A stretch of DNA of 64,000 nucleotides, taken from assembly GCA_009809945.1 (NCBI GenBank), contig WTPW01000432.1, forward strand, positions 276,872 to 340,871. The letters run 5' to 3'. The translations under genes were made by a program, and so were the position numbers. Source of the stretch: Gigaspora margarita (taxonomy: Eukaryota > Glomeromycota > Glomeromycetes > Diversisporales > Gigasporaceae). Shown here one piece after another: positions 1 to 11,964 of this stretch. The notes under the pieces were generated by a model. The model saw only the letters and a list, made by a program, of their open reading frames with translations, ran no database searches and had not been told where the DNA came from. How positions within the stretch are numbered: the first letter of the stretch is position 1; the number at the start of each line of letters is the position of its first letter.

Positions 1-420
1 TTATTATTATACGATTCTTTTTTAGTTTAATTTTTTCTTTATTTTTTTTTTATTTTACGCTTAAATTCTTTTTTATTTAAAAATTTTTTTTTTATTTTAA
101 ATTTTTTTTTTATTTTAATTTTTAATTTTTTTATTTAATTGTGATTTTTTTATTTACGATTTAAATTATTAAGTATTTTTTTTTTTTAATTATTTTTTAA
201 ATTATTATTATTTAATTATTTTTATTTTAACTATTAACGTTTAATTTTTTAAATTATTTATTTATGTCTAAATCTAGATTAGATCTTCATGTGATATATG
301 ATTCTTTTTAATTTAAGTATTTTTTTTTCATCTTTTTACTTTTGTACTTTTTTATTTAATTATTAATAAATTTTTTTTTTCGTCTTTTTTATTAATATTT
401 ATTATTATTACCTAGTGATT
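1..420. other. Low-complexity T-rich DNA
   Basis: Long runs of T and A with almost no G or C. No ORF, RNA gene or element end is visible. Confidence 0.8.
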
Positions 421-570
421 TGACCCAGTTGGTCTATAATCAGGTAACCGAACCGAACCGAAAGAAATCCGGTTAACTGATTGAATAAAATGCTTAATCG
501 GTTAATCCGAGATAATCGGTTGATAGTCAGGTAACCAGTTAATCTGACATAATCAGGTATGCAGTTAACT
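420..570. repeat. CCGGTTAACTGATT-type degenerate repeat
   Basis: Several imperfect copies, in both orientations, of a motif like CGGTTAACTGATT / AATCGGTTAA. The same motif family recurs at about 9830-10060 and 45965-46000. Because the motif is nearly self-complementary, the block could fold. No coding potential. Confidence 0.6.
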
Positions 571-639
571 GATTACAAAAATGGTTGTGCTATGTAACAA
601 GTTTCGCATGGTAGAGGCGCAGGTGCAAGGAGTTAAATA

Positions 640-765
640 ATACGCTTTTGCTCAAATTATTTTTTCATATAACTTACTAAACGTTCGCTCAAATTACTTA
701 CTGAACCTTCGCTCAAATTAATTACCAAGTCTTGCTCAAATTATTTATTAAATCTTGCTTAAGTG
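640..765. repeat. 24-bp repeat, motif CTCAAATTACTTACTRAACC
   Basis: About five imperfect copies of a 24-bp unit resembling TTACTAAACCTTTGCTCAAA. The same unit forms better-preserved blocks at 3110-3256 and 3848-4040, so one satellite family is dispersed through the first 4 kb. Confidence 0.75.
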
Positions 766-769
766 GTAA

Positions 770-2034
770 ATCACAGATCAAGGGCATAAATTTTATATGG
801 TTGTACGGCGGAGATCAATTATACAGAACAACGAACACGTTATCTTCATCTCATAATAAACCATATTGTATTTAAAAAAAAACAACTTTAGTTTTTAAAA
901 TTAGTAGAACAGAACTCAAAGAATTAGTTATTTAAATAAATTTTTTTTTTAATATGTAAATTAATAACTTTACTCAGTAAGACACGTACATTCAGACTAA
1001 AATTTTTTAGACTTATGAATAATTTCGATCTTAAATCATCTAAAAAATATACTTTTTATTTTAAATGGTAAGTGAAATCAAAGTATATTAGTGTAAAAAA
1101 AATGTTATTTTAGGGTCCTTGTTTATAAATATATATGTATTTTTTTCAGATCTTGAGTTTTTGTATAGATTAGAAAGTTGATTACACGAAGAAGAAAAAA
1201 TAAATATCGGTTTTCATTTTTAATTTGGAATTTTTCTTTTTTTTTATAATAAGAGCTAATGTATTCCTTTTTTTATAGTTTTTTGTTTTAACAGTTGAGT
1301 AGCATGATACAATAAAAGTAGAGATTTAGCTCGGAGGGTATTAGTTTTTGTTCTTATTTTGGGTTCAATTTTCTTTTTTTTTTCAACTAAAAGCTAATAT
1401 TTAGGTTTTTGCTCATTGAAATAGATAGACATGGTTTAGACAGTGATTAGAATAGCAATTAAGACCGAGTGTATAGTAAAGTAATACGGTATGGAAATGC
1501 AAGTCAGAACGAATGTGATATTACATACGTATGGTTTATAAAATTTCTCAAGCCAAAGTTATTTTTCTGGACCTTACCCTAACACGAAAAAAGAACAATT
1601 CTTCACTTGCTCTAACCCTCACCATTAAAGGTTACTTGTATATGTTAACCATATGTACTATCAAAAATTTAGTATAATTTTCATGTTCACCTGAATCTGG
1701 AACCTGTCATGAAAGGTGCACATAGTGCGGTTTGTACAGTACAATATACCGTAGATTTTTTTTATTGAATGTAATAATGATTTATCATTATATATTTTTT
1801 ATTCTATTTCTTAAATTCAAATAATACATTATCGTATATCTATATATAATACACAAATCTATCCTTCACAATAAATGTAACTATCAATTATGACACGTAA
1901 AATCGTAATGACTCGTTATAATCCCATAAATTGCATATCTTTCATTCTTTTTATCCAAATATAAGGATCTAAAAAAAAACCAAGTAAAATCAAATGCCCT
2001 TGCTTTAACAAAACAGACGAATGTTAGTTTTTAT
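770..2034. other. Gene-free AT-rich DNA
   Basis: No ORF of note, no recognisable element ends. Homopolymer A/T runs only. Confidence 0.6.
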
Positions 2035-2900
2035 TTAGAAAGAAATCGATTCCAGAACAAGGGAGTAGAAATGACACTTATTATTTACCAAAAGTTCTGA
2101 TTTCTCACTTAGATCCAAATGCTTATTTCGCNATTTCGCATTTCAACAAGGCAAAGACCTGCAAAAAAAAAAAAAATGAAAATGATTACTTATCATTCAG
2201 TTTCTCACCCATATCCCAATATTTCAAGTTCCTATCTCGTAATTCAACAGTGCAAGGGAAGAAATTGTTAGTTCATATTCGGAACAAATAAAAACAAAGA
2301 TTGAAACTAGAACAAGAGTGAAAACTCTTATACTTATTATTACTATCTCTCGTCTGGACGAATCTTAGAAATTGTTAGTTATATTCAGGAAAAAAACAAA
2401 ACCGGAGTTCCATTTCATATTTCAGCAGCCAAAGTTCTAAACTGTAAAGAGAAGAAATTGAAGTAATTGTTAGTTATATTTGGTAAAAAAATGAATGAAA
2501 ACTAACTACAACCTATCCTATCGTTACAGTCCCCTGCCCGAATCTAAATCCTCTCGCATTCCAACAAGTCAAAGATCTAAAGACTTATAAGTAGAAGAAG
2601 AAATTGTTATATTCAAAAAAAAAAGGAACAAGAGCAAGTATGAAACCTGATACTTATCGTTGCAGTGTTGCAGTCTCTCACCTGGGTCTAAATTCAAGTC
2701 CTATTTCGCATTCTAACAAGTCAGATCTAAAAACCTAGAAGAGAAAAATTGTTAGTTTATTCTCAAAACAGAAAGAAAAAATAAAACTAGAAAAAAATAA
2801 AACTAGAACAAAAGTGAAAACTAATACGTTATTACAGTTTTTCACCCAGATCTAACCCTTATGTCACATTTCGCTAAGTTCAAATCTCTATTAAAATTTC
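2035..2900. repeat. Degenerate tandem repeat, unit about 130-180 bp
   Basis: Roughly six diverged copies of one unit. Each copy has the same order of landmarks: a cagtt-tctcacc stretch, agatctaaat, atttcgcattc, aacaagtcaaaga, gaagaaattgttagttat, an A-rich run, then gaacaagagtgaaaact. Copy lengths vary through internal deletions and A-run length. One N lies at 2132. No coding potential. Confidence 0.65.
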
Positions 2901-3109
2901 CTGTTCTTACAATGCTAATGTCGTGCTGCTCCACAGTTTCCATTCTAACAAGCATAAGGCCTAAAAAAGAAAGGAAGTATTATCAGTTTCTTTCTTGAAA
3001 AAAAAAAACTTATAATAAAAGGTACTTATCGTCACGGTGATTATAAAATGTCAATCATTTTATACCCTTTATTTGCGATCTTCCACTTAAATTGTTTTTT
3101 TTTATATAT

Positions 3110-3256
3110 CTTGCTGAAATTACTTACTGAACCTTCGCTCAAATTGTTTATATAGCTTACTAAACCTTTGCTCAAATTACTTACTAAACCTTTGCTCAAA
3201 TTGCTTACTAAACCTTTGCTCAAATTATTAATTAAACCTTTGCTCAAATTATTTAT
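3110..3256. repeat. 24-bp tandem repeat (best-preserved block)
   Basis: About six consecutive copies of ttactaaacctttgctcaaa-type units with few changes. Because the period is a multiple of three, both strands show open frames with an 8-residue repeat (SNLSKGLV on the - strand). These are repeat artefacts, not genes. The block directly abuts the truncated end of the vWA pseudogene. Confidence 0.85.
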
Positions 3257-3729
3257 TCTTTTGAATAAGAATACGAGTAGCATTGCTCCACGTCATCTCA
3301 GTTATTGCAGCATTAAGACCACCCAAGACATCTTCTGGGGTATCATAGCCACCTTCAGCCATCACTTTATTGGTTATGTATGTTTTAAATTTTTCGAGAG
3401 AGTTAGTAAAATCAAAAATTTGTAAACGATCAATATGATCAGAATGATCACGATAGCCACAGAAACCAATCCAGAATTTAATATTTGAATTATAGCCATT
3501 AATGTAACTAGCCACTTTTATTATATGTTCTTTCATTGCTTCAATATGCTCAGACATAGATTCTGTACAGTCCAGAACGAAGCAAAGATCAAAGTTCATT
3601 GAATCTTCAATATTAATGATTGCCTTTGTTTTTTCGTAAATATGATACTCTATCTATTAATGTTGATTTACTACTAATTTGGCCTACTTCATCTTCGTAA
3701 TACCTAAGACGTTCTTCTAAAAGTTTCAT
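3249..3729 (-). pseudogene. Truncated von Willebrand factor A-domain protein
   Basis: The - strand from 3599 encodes the start of a vWA domain. It begins MNFDLCFVLDCTESM, with the metal-binding DxTxS form of the MIDAS motif, and continues through FWIGFCGYRDH, EGGYDTPEDVLGGL and MTWSNATRI before stopping at 3249. This resembles the vWA region of fungal VwkA-like proteins, whose domain is about 200 residues; here only about 110 remain. Upstream (3729-3640) a coiled-coil-like frame starting MKLLEERLRYYEDEV runs toward the domain but in another frame, so a frameshift lies near 3640. The 3' end stops at the 24-bp satellite, which probably removed the rest of the gene. An intact gene would need an intron at both defects; I see no convincing splice sites for this. 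Confidence 0.7.
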
Positions 3730-3847
3730 ATTGTTTGCGCTATGATCATATCATGTTTTCTGATTCATCTTATAAACATCGATGCTCTAACAATTTAGTA
3801 TAATTCATTTGTGTAGGAGGTAAATAAATGGATCTACCTGCATAGTG

Positions 3848-4040
3848 TTACCAAATATAACTTACTAAACCTTCGCTTAAATTATTTTTTTATATTTACA
3901 TATTTAACGCTGGGTTTTTTTGACTAATATAAATTTTTTTCGTTTTCACCTTTAAATTCCTTACTAAACCTTTGCTTAAATTATGTTTTATACAACGTAT
4001 TAAACTTTCGTTTAAATTATTTTTTTAAACTTTTGCTTAG
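3848..4040. repeat. 24-bp repeat, third block
   Basis: Diverged copies of the unit seen at 3110-3256 (for example aacttactaaaccttcgctt and attccttactaaacctttgc), separated by AT-rich filler. Confidence 0.65.
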
Positions 4041-5260
4041 ATTTTTTTTTCGTGGTCTATCCACAATACTTCTTTCTAGCTATCTATTATAATTAAGCAA
4101 AAGAACAAGAACTTCGAAAAAAATCGTTAGATTTAATCATTTTTTCACGTATAGTAAGATCTATGGCTTGTATTAATTCCAATAGTTTGTCAATTTAAAG
4201 AATAAAACGGTATTAGAAGCAGTATCACATTAAAATAATTTATAATAAGGAAGATCATATAAGTAAGTGTATTCGAATTTTAAATAAATAATATTTATAT
4301 ATTACTTATTTGTCTTCTTAATCCCCTTATTATGTAAATAGATATATTTCTAGCCCCAAATATTTATATGAAACCGACCTTGCATAATTGTGTGTTAAAA
4401 TAGAATAATAACACGTATGTGCATACTTGCGATGTTGAATTATTTACCAAATTTAGCTAGCCACAAAACATCGATATATAATCGATATAAAATCGATATA
4501 AAATCTTTTTTTGTATAATTTTTTTTTTTACCGATATTATATTACATTTGCTAGAGCTATGAGTATATTTAGTCAAGCAAAAAATTTTGTCTCTAATATT
4601 GAGCGATAGGGCCTCTGACTATTATAATATATAGTTTTCTTAGGTGCAGTCATAACCTTTAAAGGTAGGCCTAGGATCCGACTGTTACCTCCCTAAAATT
4701 TATTTTTTTCTTTATAGAGGGCGTGATCGTCGCTATCATTGTCTGCATAGGGAGGAGAGGAAGGCAACACAGACTTCCCGAGGTTTAATCCACTGAACTA
4801 TGAGATGAAAAATAGTTTGAATGTATCCACCTCGAATTTTATATAATATAACCCATTATTTTACTTCTTGTTTTACATTCTCTTTTTATCTATCGCTTTT
4901 TACTTGAGTTGTCTTAAGACTTGTTTTATCATTCGAATCCAAATCAAATGAAGCTTAATCAAATAGTTTGAAAACAATAGATTATATGACTAGTTTAATT
5001 ATGAAATATCTATTTAAATTTTATTTTGCAAATACAGATCAAAAAAAAACTAAAAAAATTTAAAAAAAGAAAAACAAAAAAAAAACAAAAAAATGAAACT
5101 AAAAAAACAAAAAATATCAAAGTTGCAAAGACAACTACGATATATAAATCATATATGCCTTTGGTACAGCTAATTAGAAAAACAGTACAAAGTATATATG
5201 CAAAACGAATACAACAGGTAAAATAGGTTAAATATTATAGTATTGTTTTTTAGTTAAACC
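4041..5260. other. Gene-free; possible tRNA-derived SINE remnant near 4600-4815
   Basis: AT-rich DNA containing one GC-richer island. On the - strand near 4800 it reads TAGTTCAGTGG, a good match to the RNA polymerase III A box, followed by a non-AT-rich body down to about 4600. A convincing B box was not found. The lysine-rich open frame at 5026-5226 is an A-run artefact. Confidence 0.35.
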
Positions 5261-5266
5261 CAAATG

Positions 5267-8200
5267 TTAAAATTTTATAGTCGGGTAAAATATCATATGA
5301 TAAGTATTTTTTTTAAAATCTACTCTAAATTTAATTTTTTTTTTGTTTATACAAATGAGAATTAGGAAACATGTTAAGAATTTATCATTTCGTTTTAGGA
5401 ATAGTATTCGAGAAACCAATTTTGGTTTTAAGTTAGAACGACGAGGAGTAATATTATTTCCGGTATCAGAAAAAATACGTTCACTAGGGGCTGAAGTAGC
5501 GGGAACAGCAAGATATTTTCGGGCTAGTTTAGAAAGGTTTGGGAATCGAGATTGTTGCTGCTTCCACCATAAAAGAGAATCAGAATCGCTAAGAACCACA
5601 GGAGTCTGTCTAAGATCAAGGTAATAATCTAATTCATCCATAGATTCTTGTGACTTTTGGGATTTGCCAAATATCATGTCTTTAAACATGTTATTGGAAG
5701 AAATATTTGTTGGGTTGGATGAAATAGGATGTTCTTCTGATGGTGATATAAATTGGTAAAGCTGAAGTCGACACTCTTCAATGGTTTGATTATGAATATC
5801 ATCATTTGCAAAGGCCATTTCCTTTAGTCAGGGTCCAAGAGTGTAGCAAGAAGGCAAATTTGTGATGTGCGGTCCCAATATTCAAAAAGTGAGTTATAAA
5901 TTATATTTTTTATCTCTTTTACAATTATTTCAGGATCGTTTTGATTTTCTTGAATATTAAAGGATACATTACTTTCTTCTTCAAATAAATCTGATTTTGA
6001 ATCAAAATTAGATGTTTCTTGAAAATCTATTTAATAGTAAAAAAGATTACTGTGATTAGTTTTAATTGTAATCTAAATAGTAGAACTAATTGCTTATAAT
6101 TCTTTCAATTTGCAGTTTGTTTGGTCGAATTTAGAATAAAAACTATGTTTGACTATACAATTTGCAAATTTGATCAGACTTATTAGTTCTACTATATACA
6201 CATTACTCTGAATATATAAACTTTTTTTTTATTAATAAAAAAAGTTCAAATGTCAATATAGAAATATTTTACTATGATGTCGTTATATCTAGATGTCGAT
6301 ATAACCAGAGTGATATGTTTAGATTACAATGAAATTAGCTGTGTAAATTATAATAAAAATTTTAACTTAAAATATTTATACCCTCATAATTATCATAGTT
6401 ATCTTCATCGAAATTTGGTGCATACTTAAATTTCATCGCTTCCATCAAAGGGTGAATAAATGATATAGTAGGATATCGTGCACCACTGAAATATTTTGTA
6501 GCACTATTAAAGGTTCCAACAGCTCAATTAGCTTTTGAACAAGCTCCCATTCATTATCACATAACATCAAGCTTTGTAGTTTTTTGCAATCTTTTCGTGA
6601 ATCCAGATCTTCTTTAAGAGGTAATGTAGCTAAAAGCCATTTGATCGCATGACGCAGTTCAATTAGCCTTTTCCACGATCAATATTTGGAGTTCCAACGG
6701 GTAGGAACATCTTTAATAATTCGTAATGTAGAGGTAAAATTTTCAACATGAACTTGACACCCAACTAATATTTCATCTGCATCTTCTGAGTTGCCATCAT
6801 AATCTAAATATAAGGTTGTGTTATGAATTTATAATTTTACAATACCTATAGGTCCTAGTATTACCAGTAATCAAGGTAGCAGTTGCATGATTTTTTAATG
6901 TTATAATTTTATATTACTAAAAATTTGATCAAAATTTTTATTATTGGGATTCTTTGATTATTGTTGACACTAAGACTTTTTACAATATAAGCGACTTTGT
7001 ATAGGTTTCAGTAAATCGTATTTTATATAATTTCAGAAACATGTATTTAAAATTCCAAATTACATAAAAACTAATTTATTGAAACTAAAATTACAGTAAT
7101 TTTACAACCTACCTGAATTATCCGATGAAGCCAAATTATCTTTAGATAAGTTAGATAAATCTTTTTGTTTGTTTTTGCATACTTCAGTTTGAGCATTATC
7201 TAATCTTTGACTTTGTTTGGGCGAGTCAAAAAATTTAACCAAGTCTTGAATACGTTGTATTTGATTATGCTTTTTCTTGAAAGCATGATTAATCGATAAC
7301 TGAAGAGTATGTGCTACACATGGCAATCTTTCTACACTATTCCAGCCTTGTATAGCCACTACCATGTTGCTACCATTATCAGTAATGATGCATAAAACTT
7401 TAGTTAATAGATTAAACTCAGAAACTATACGAACAAGAAATTCTCTAATAACACGACCAGTATGGGGATATGGCATCTTCTCTAAACAAAGTAAGATTTC
7501 ATTTAACTCGAATTGGTCATTTATCCAATGTGTGATTACTCCAATATACCCAGTTTTATTTCTTGCAGTCCAAAGATCAGTGGTAAGAGAAACTGTTTGA
7601 CAATTTTTTTCTAGAAGATCCTTTATTTGATCTTTTGCACTTAAATTCGCCATTGATATTTCTTTTTTTAATGCTCTATAAGAAGGTCGACGAAAAGCAG
7701 AATCTATTTGCAACATAAATCTACGGAATCCTTCTCCATTAATAGTATCAAATAGACAGTTATCAATAACAAGCCATTCTACAACAGTACGATAAATATT
7801 AAGTTTTTTTTCTTCTTTATAAGGAACAACACGCCGCAACATATCTTCAATTGTTTGTTGTGAGCCTCGTATATTACTCTAAATTTATTAAATTTGTTAA
7901 TTTTTTTTATTACTGGCTAAAAATTGAAATATAATATTATAGTATTAATAGACAAAATTCGAATATCATATAATTTTGCAGATGTGCATGTCTGCAAAAT
8001 CATATAATAGTAGAGTGACAAATTGAATAGATATTTGAATTTTGTTTATTTAATATGTTAAACCTTTAAATTTTATTATTACGAATCTAATTGTTTACCT
8101 TTTTTTGAAAATCAACTATATCATGTTCATCTGCAAGATGCGAATTCATATTGGTCGTTGACCAACCAGGTAGATACTTATATGATGTTCCACAAATTTT

Positions 8201-8422
8201 TTCACCTCTATTATTATCTTTAATTTTAATTTTACATATTGATTGTTTACCTTCTACTTTAAAATACTTCCAGCATTTCGCGACTAATTGACCTGATTGA
8301 CAATGACATTTGTTTTTTTTCTGGATATTTTGTTTTGTTTGGGAACTTTCAGATTGAAAAACATTTGAAGTTTCTTGAGAGTATTCCGTTTGTGAAGTTT
8401 GTTCTAAATCACTATCTGACAT
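5267..8422 (-). pseudogene. ZBED-type hAT transposase gene, inactivated
   Basis: Four exons on the - strand with consistent splice phases: 8422-8099, 7878-7113, 6803-~6375 and 6026-~5267. Exon 1 (start MSDSDLEQ) carries a BED-type zinc finger: ICKIKI...KICGTSY...MNSHLADEH. Exon 2 carries the first part of the RNase H-like core (LTTDLWTARN, CIITDNGSNM, CVAHTLQLSINHAF). Exon 3 carries VGCQVHVENF and DVPTRWNS. Exon 4 ends with the hAT dimerisation domain (LARKYLAVPATSAPSERIFS, RSNLKPKLVSRILFLK). Three lesions are visible: a TGA stop straight after DVPTRWNSKY in exon 3, a one-base frameshift near 6520, and a frameshift just before MAFAND near 5820. Intron positions are otherwise intact, suggesting recent loss of function. 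Clear terminal inverted repeats were not found. Confidence 0.88.
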
Positions 8423-8678
8423 TTTTATATTTTGGAATAAAAGTTTAAGAAGGTCATTATTTATTAATTTTTTTGTAGCCAATTTTACTAATAGAATTGC
8501 ACAATAGGCTATTGGATACAATATAATTCATTGTATTTAAGAATCAATTATTATATTGATGTCGATATAGAACATTGATACAAAGACTATTGTTAGATAC
8601 GTATATAGTATGGTGTTTGTTTTTTTTAAAAAAATTTACACATAGTTCTATTATTCTTACATATTAATTTTGCCTGTA

Positions 8679-8984
8679 TTACAGTAAAGAATATCATAAT
8701 TTCGCGAAATAATGCGAAATAACGCCTACTTGTTATTTTGGATAAATGCACATTAATTAGAGTATGCACATGGGCGTTACTTCGAGACAAGGAGTGATTT
8801 TTTAATATGTTTTTTCAAATAACGATCTGGTACTTTTATCAAATACTTTATATATGAAGTGTGCATTATCTAGGGATGCACATGGGTGTTATTTTAAAGC
8901 CTCATATACTATTTTAGAAGGGGCACACAATTTTCTAAATAACCCCATGCCCAATATTTCACGAAAATACAGTAGTATTTCAGA
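8679..8984. mobile_element. Small TIR element, TTTCGCGAAA family (copy 1)
   Basis: The left end has ATTTCGCGAAATAATGCG near 8698. The right end reads ATTTCACGAAAATACAGTA near 8957-8975, its approximate inverse. The interior holds paired gggcgttac / gggtgttat motifs in the same orientation and no ORF. It matches the ends at 46080-46345 and partly 26521-26702. Non-autonomous; superfamily unknown. Confidence 0.6.
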
Positions 8985-9829
8985 ATTAAGACTCTGAATA
9001 TTAACTGAATATAGCACAATTAAAATTTTAGTGCAGCTCTTGGTATTATGTTCAATAGTACCATATTATACACTTGCAGAACTATTTAGTTCTGTAGATA
9101 TCATATTATATCGAGTCAGATTTTAATTAGATTTGATCTAGTCTTAATCTTGGAATTACTATGATAGATAAAACTGAATTTTCTAATACCAAAATTTTAA
9201 TTATTTTATTATGAAATCTTGATGTTTTTAGTCTAGAAGAAATATACGCGAATTTAAAGAATGTTATCAATCTAAATGGGATCCTAATCTCTAGCATCAT
9301 TTGATTTTAGCATAAGCTGCCAATTATTACAGAGGGTTATGTGGCTAAGAACACTACTATAGAAATAATGCAAGATTATGCTCTTTTCAAATTATATAAG
9401 GCATTCAAATTTTATAAAACCTATATGTTATCATTGTAAAAACAATAGATTCATTGGGTTTACAAAATTCGATTGTCTTATTAATAATTTGGAAGATGAT
9501 AATGGTGCAATCCATTGTGTAATGCACAAAATAGTAACTCAATGGGCATTTAAATTTCTATAGAGTTCAATCCGGTTAGCAATTATCTAGATAATTCAAA
9601 TATGGATAAACTGATAATTCAAATATGGATAAACTGATAATCCAAATTGAGACTAGATAAGATCTTCAAAGTTACTTGTTTTTTCTTGAAAAACATTCTA
9701 TTTGTTATGAAGGCACAACGTAAAGAAAAACCTAATAAGAGTTAATAAATAGTTTTATTTTTTATAAAGTTTTTTAATATATTTTTTTTGCAAATTTATA
9801 TTTATTATTTGTAAACTTTAAATTATGTT
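8985..9829. other. Gene-free AT-rich DNA
   Basis: No supported gene. A short direct duplication (ataattcaaatatggataaa, twice near 9590-9640) is the only structure seen. Confidence 0.55.
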
Positions 9830-10060
9830 CCAGTTGACCCAGCTAAGCCAGATAACTCAGGTTAACTGAATTAACCGATTAGAAATTCTAATCCGGTTGT
9901 TTGATAATTCGGGTCAACTGAATTAACCGATTAGAAATTCTGCTCGGTTACTGAATAACTCGGGTCAACTGAGTTAACTGAAATAATTCCGGTTAACCCG
10001 ATTAGAATCAGGTAAACTGGCTCGGGTAACTGATTGATGATTTTGTTCTCGGGTCAAAAC
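9830..10060. repeat. GTTAACTGAATTAACCGATT tandem repeat
   Basis: At least four imperfect copies of a unit of about 50 bp containing aactgaattaaccgatta and gaaattct, with CGGTT/AACCG dyads. Related to 420-570. Followed by a short ATT microsatellite at about 10069-10100. Confidence 0.75.
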
Positions 10061-10179
10061 ACTATTATTACTGGTATTATTATTATTATTATTTTTATCT
10101 TTATAACTTAACTATTTTTTTATTTTTTCTTTTTTCCTGTTACACTTTTTAGAAAATAACTTTGTCATTGGCGTTGTCC

Positions 10180-11040
10180 ATTTTGGAGCAACCTTTCTTT
10201 GGCATTGGTGCCGTCCATTTTGGAGCAACTTCTATCACTGGTTGTTCGTCAATAGCCACCACTGTTGGTGTAGTCCATTTTGGTGCATGCATTTTTTCGT
10301 TATTGGCATTGTTAGTTAGTAGTGTTTTTATCGCGTTTTAGTTCGAATACTAACTTTCACGTTTTTCTTTTAGGATCTTTAGGTAACAGTTTCAGATTTT
10401 GGCATTGGAGTCGTTAGTCGGTGCTTCGTTGTTGGTGTCGACCATTTCGGTGTATTATTTATCGCTGGCGGCAATTGATATTTTTTCTTTTTTGTCATAT
10501 TTTTGTTGATGCGTTCTAGTTCTAAATACTACTCTTTAGTTTTTCTCTTTTTTAGGTTCTTTGAGTGATTTCGTGATTGCCTCAGCTGATTTCAACGTTG
10601 CTTCGAGTGCATTTCAGAGATTTCGCTTTGGATACCTGTTAGTTTTTTTGGACGTTTCTTGTATGACTACGTGGTGTTTTGTCACCGATTTCGATATTGC
10701 TTTAAGTGTTTTTCAGGGGTTCTTGTCATAGATTTCGTTTTGGGCGCCCTATCAGTTTTCTTGGGTTTCTGTGCGAATTCATGGTTGTTTCTTCTTGGGT
10801 CTCTGTGCAAGTTCATGGTTGTCTCTTCTTAGGTCTTTGTGTGAGTTTATGGTTGTCTTTTCTTGAGTCTCTGTGCGAGTTCGTATTTGTCTCTTCTTGG
10901 GTCTCTGTGCGAGTTTGTAGTTGTCTCCTCTTGGGTCTCTGTCTGTGTGAGTTCATAGTTGTCTCAAGTGTCTTGTTGCCGATTTCAACGTTGCTTGGTG
11001 TGTTTTTGGGTGTCTTGTAGATTTTACCTTGGGTACCTTG
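10180..11040. repeat. G/T-rich minisatellites
   Basis: Two kinds of repeat. First, gtccattttggagca with ggcattggt between about 10165 and 10290. Second, a clean tandem block at about 10765-10960 whose 33-37-bp unit contains cttcttgggtctctgtgcga and ttcatggttgtct. It creates an open frame of 104 codons (10706-11020) of low complexity (SSWVSVRV-type), which I regard as a by-product. Base composition is strikingly G-richer on the + strand than the surroundings. A short TTAGGG run follows at about 11077-11095. Confidence 0.75.
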
Positions 11041-11329
11041 TTAGTTTTCTTAATTAATATAAAATTATTACTTTTAGGGTTAGGGTTAGGGCATATTAGT
11101 TAGCATTAGATTTTTTTTAGTATAAATTATGTGATTAAGGTTAGTTTATTGGATTTTTGTTAATTTTGTATTAATTGTATAATTGTATTAGTTAAAAGCA
11201 AATGCTTAAAATGTTCNTTATCTATTTTATATAAATAAAAAATTTTAAATGACTTAATTAGTATATATATTTTTAATAAATTAAAATAAAGTAGTAATAT
11301 TACTATTATAATATTATTACAAAGCGATA

Positions 11330-11640
11330 TATACCTGATATTTATATAGCATATATACTATATGTGTACTATATGTGTCCAATATTCTATATGAAACTAC
11401 ACATATCGGGTATCCTATAATACATACTGGGTACATGATGCATTACAAATTTATGTATGCGATATATATACAGCATTTATACGGCATGTATACTATATGT
11501 ATACTATATGTGTCCAATATGTGTCCGATATCCTGCATGAACTCTACACATATCGGGTATGTGTATAAATATATCCTACACATATCAGTCATATATCATA
11601 TATGTATCATATATATAACGGGTACTTGATATTACACCGA
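11330..11640. repeat. ATATGTGTCC / CACATATCGGGTA minisatellite
   Basis: Repeated phrases tactatatgtgt, ccaatattct, acacatatcgggta and cagcatttatac recur in imperfect order, giving local inverted pairs. No coding potential despite an open frame. Confidence 0.65.
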
Positions 11641-11964
11641 TGTGTATAATTTTGACCTGTGTTTATCATCTGGCTAATTTCACTTTGATTTTTAAATTGA
11701 CCAGAATTAGATTGTTTTGACAAAGATCAGCATGCATGATGAAATTAGTGCTTATATAAATAAAAAACGTTGATATTTTACATTACTCAAGAACGAAAGT
11801 TAATGATGGCTCAGCAACAACAGTTTTTTATTGTTCTCTAAACGTGTAATAGATAGGAAAAAGCTAATATACAGAATACGTGCTGTTAGTTATTTTTTTT
11901 TTTTTTTTATTTTATTTTTTTTTTTAAATGAACTTTGGGTAACAGTCCATGACGGGAGATCCCA

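Noticed and set aside
3041..3283. Open frames on both strands with an 8-residue repeat
   Set aside because: They are the 24-bp satellite read in frame; no independent coding evidence.
5026..5226. Lysine-rich open frame
   Set aside because: Product of A-rich sequence; no family, no splice context.
10706..11020. 104-codon open frame
   Set aside because: Follows a minisatellite of near-constant unit length; composition is repeat-like (SSWVSVRV).
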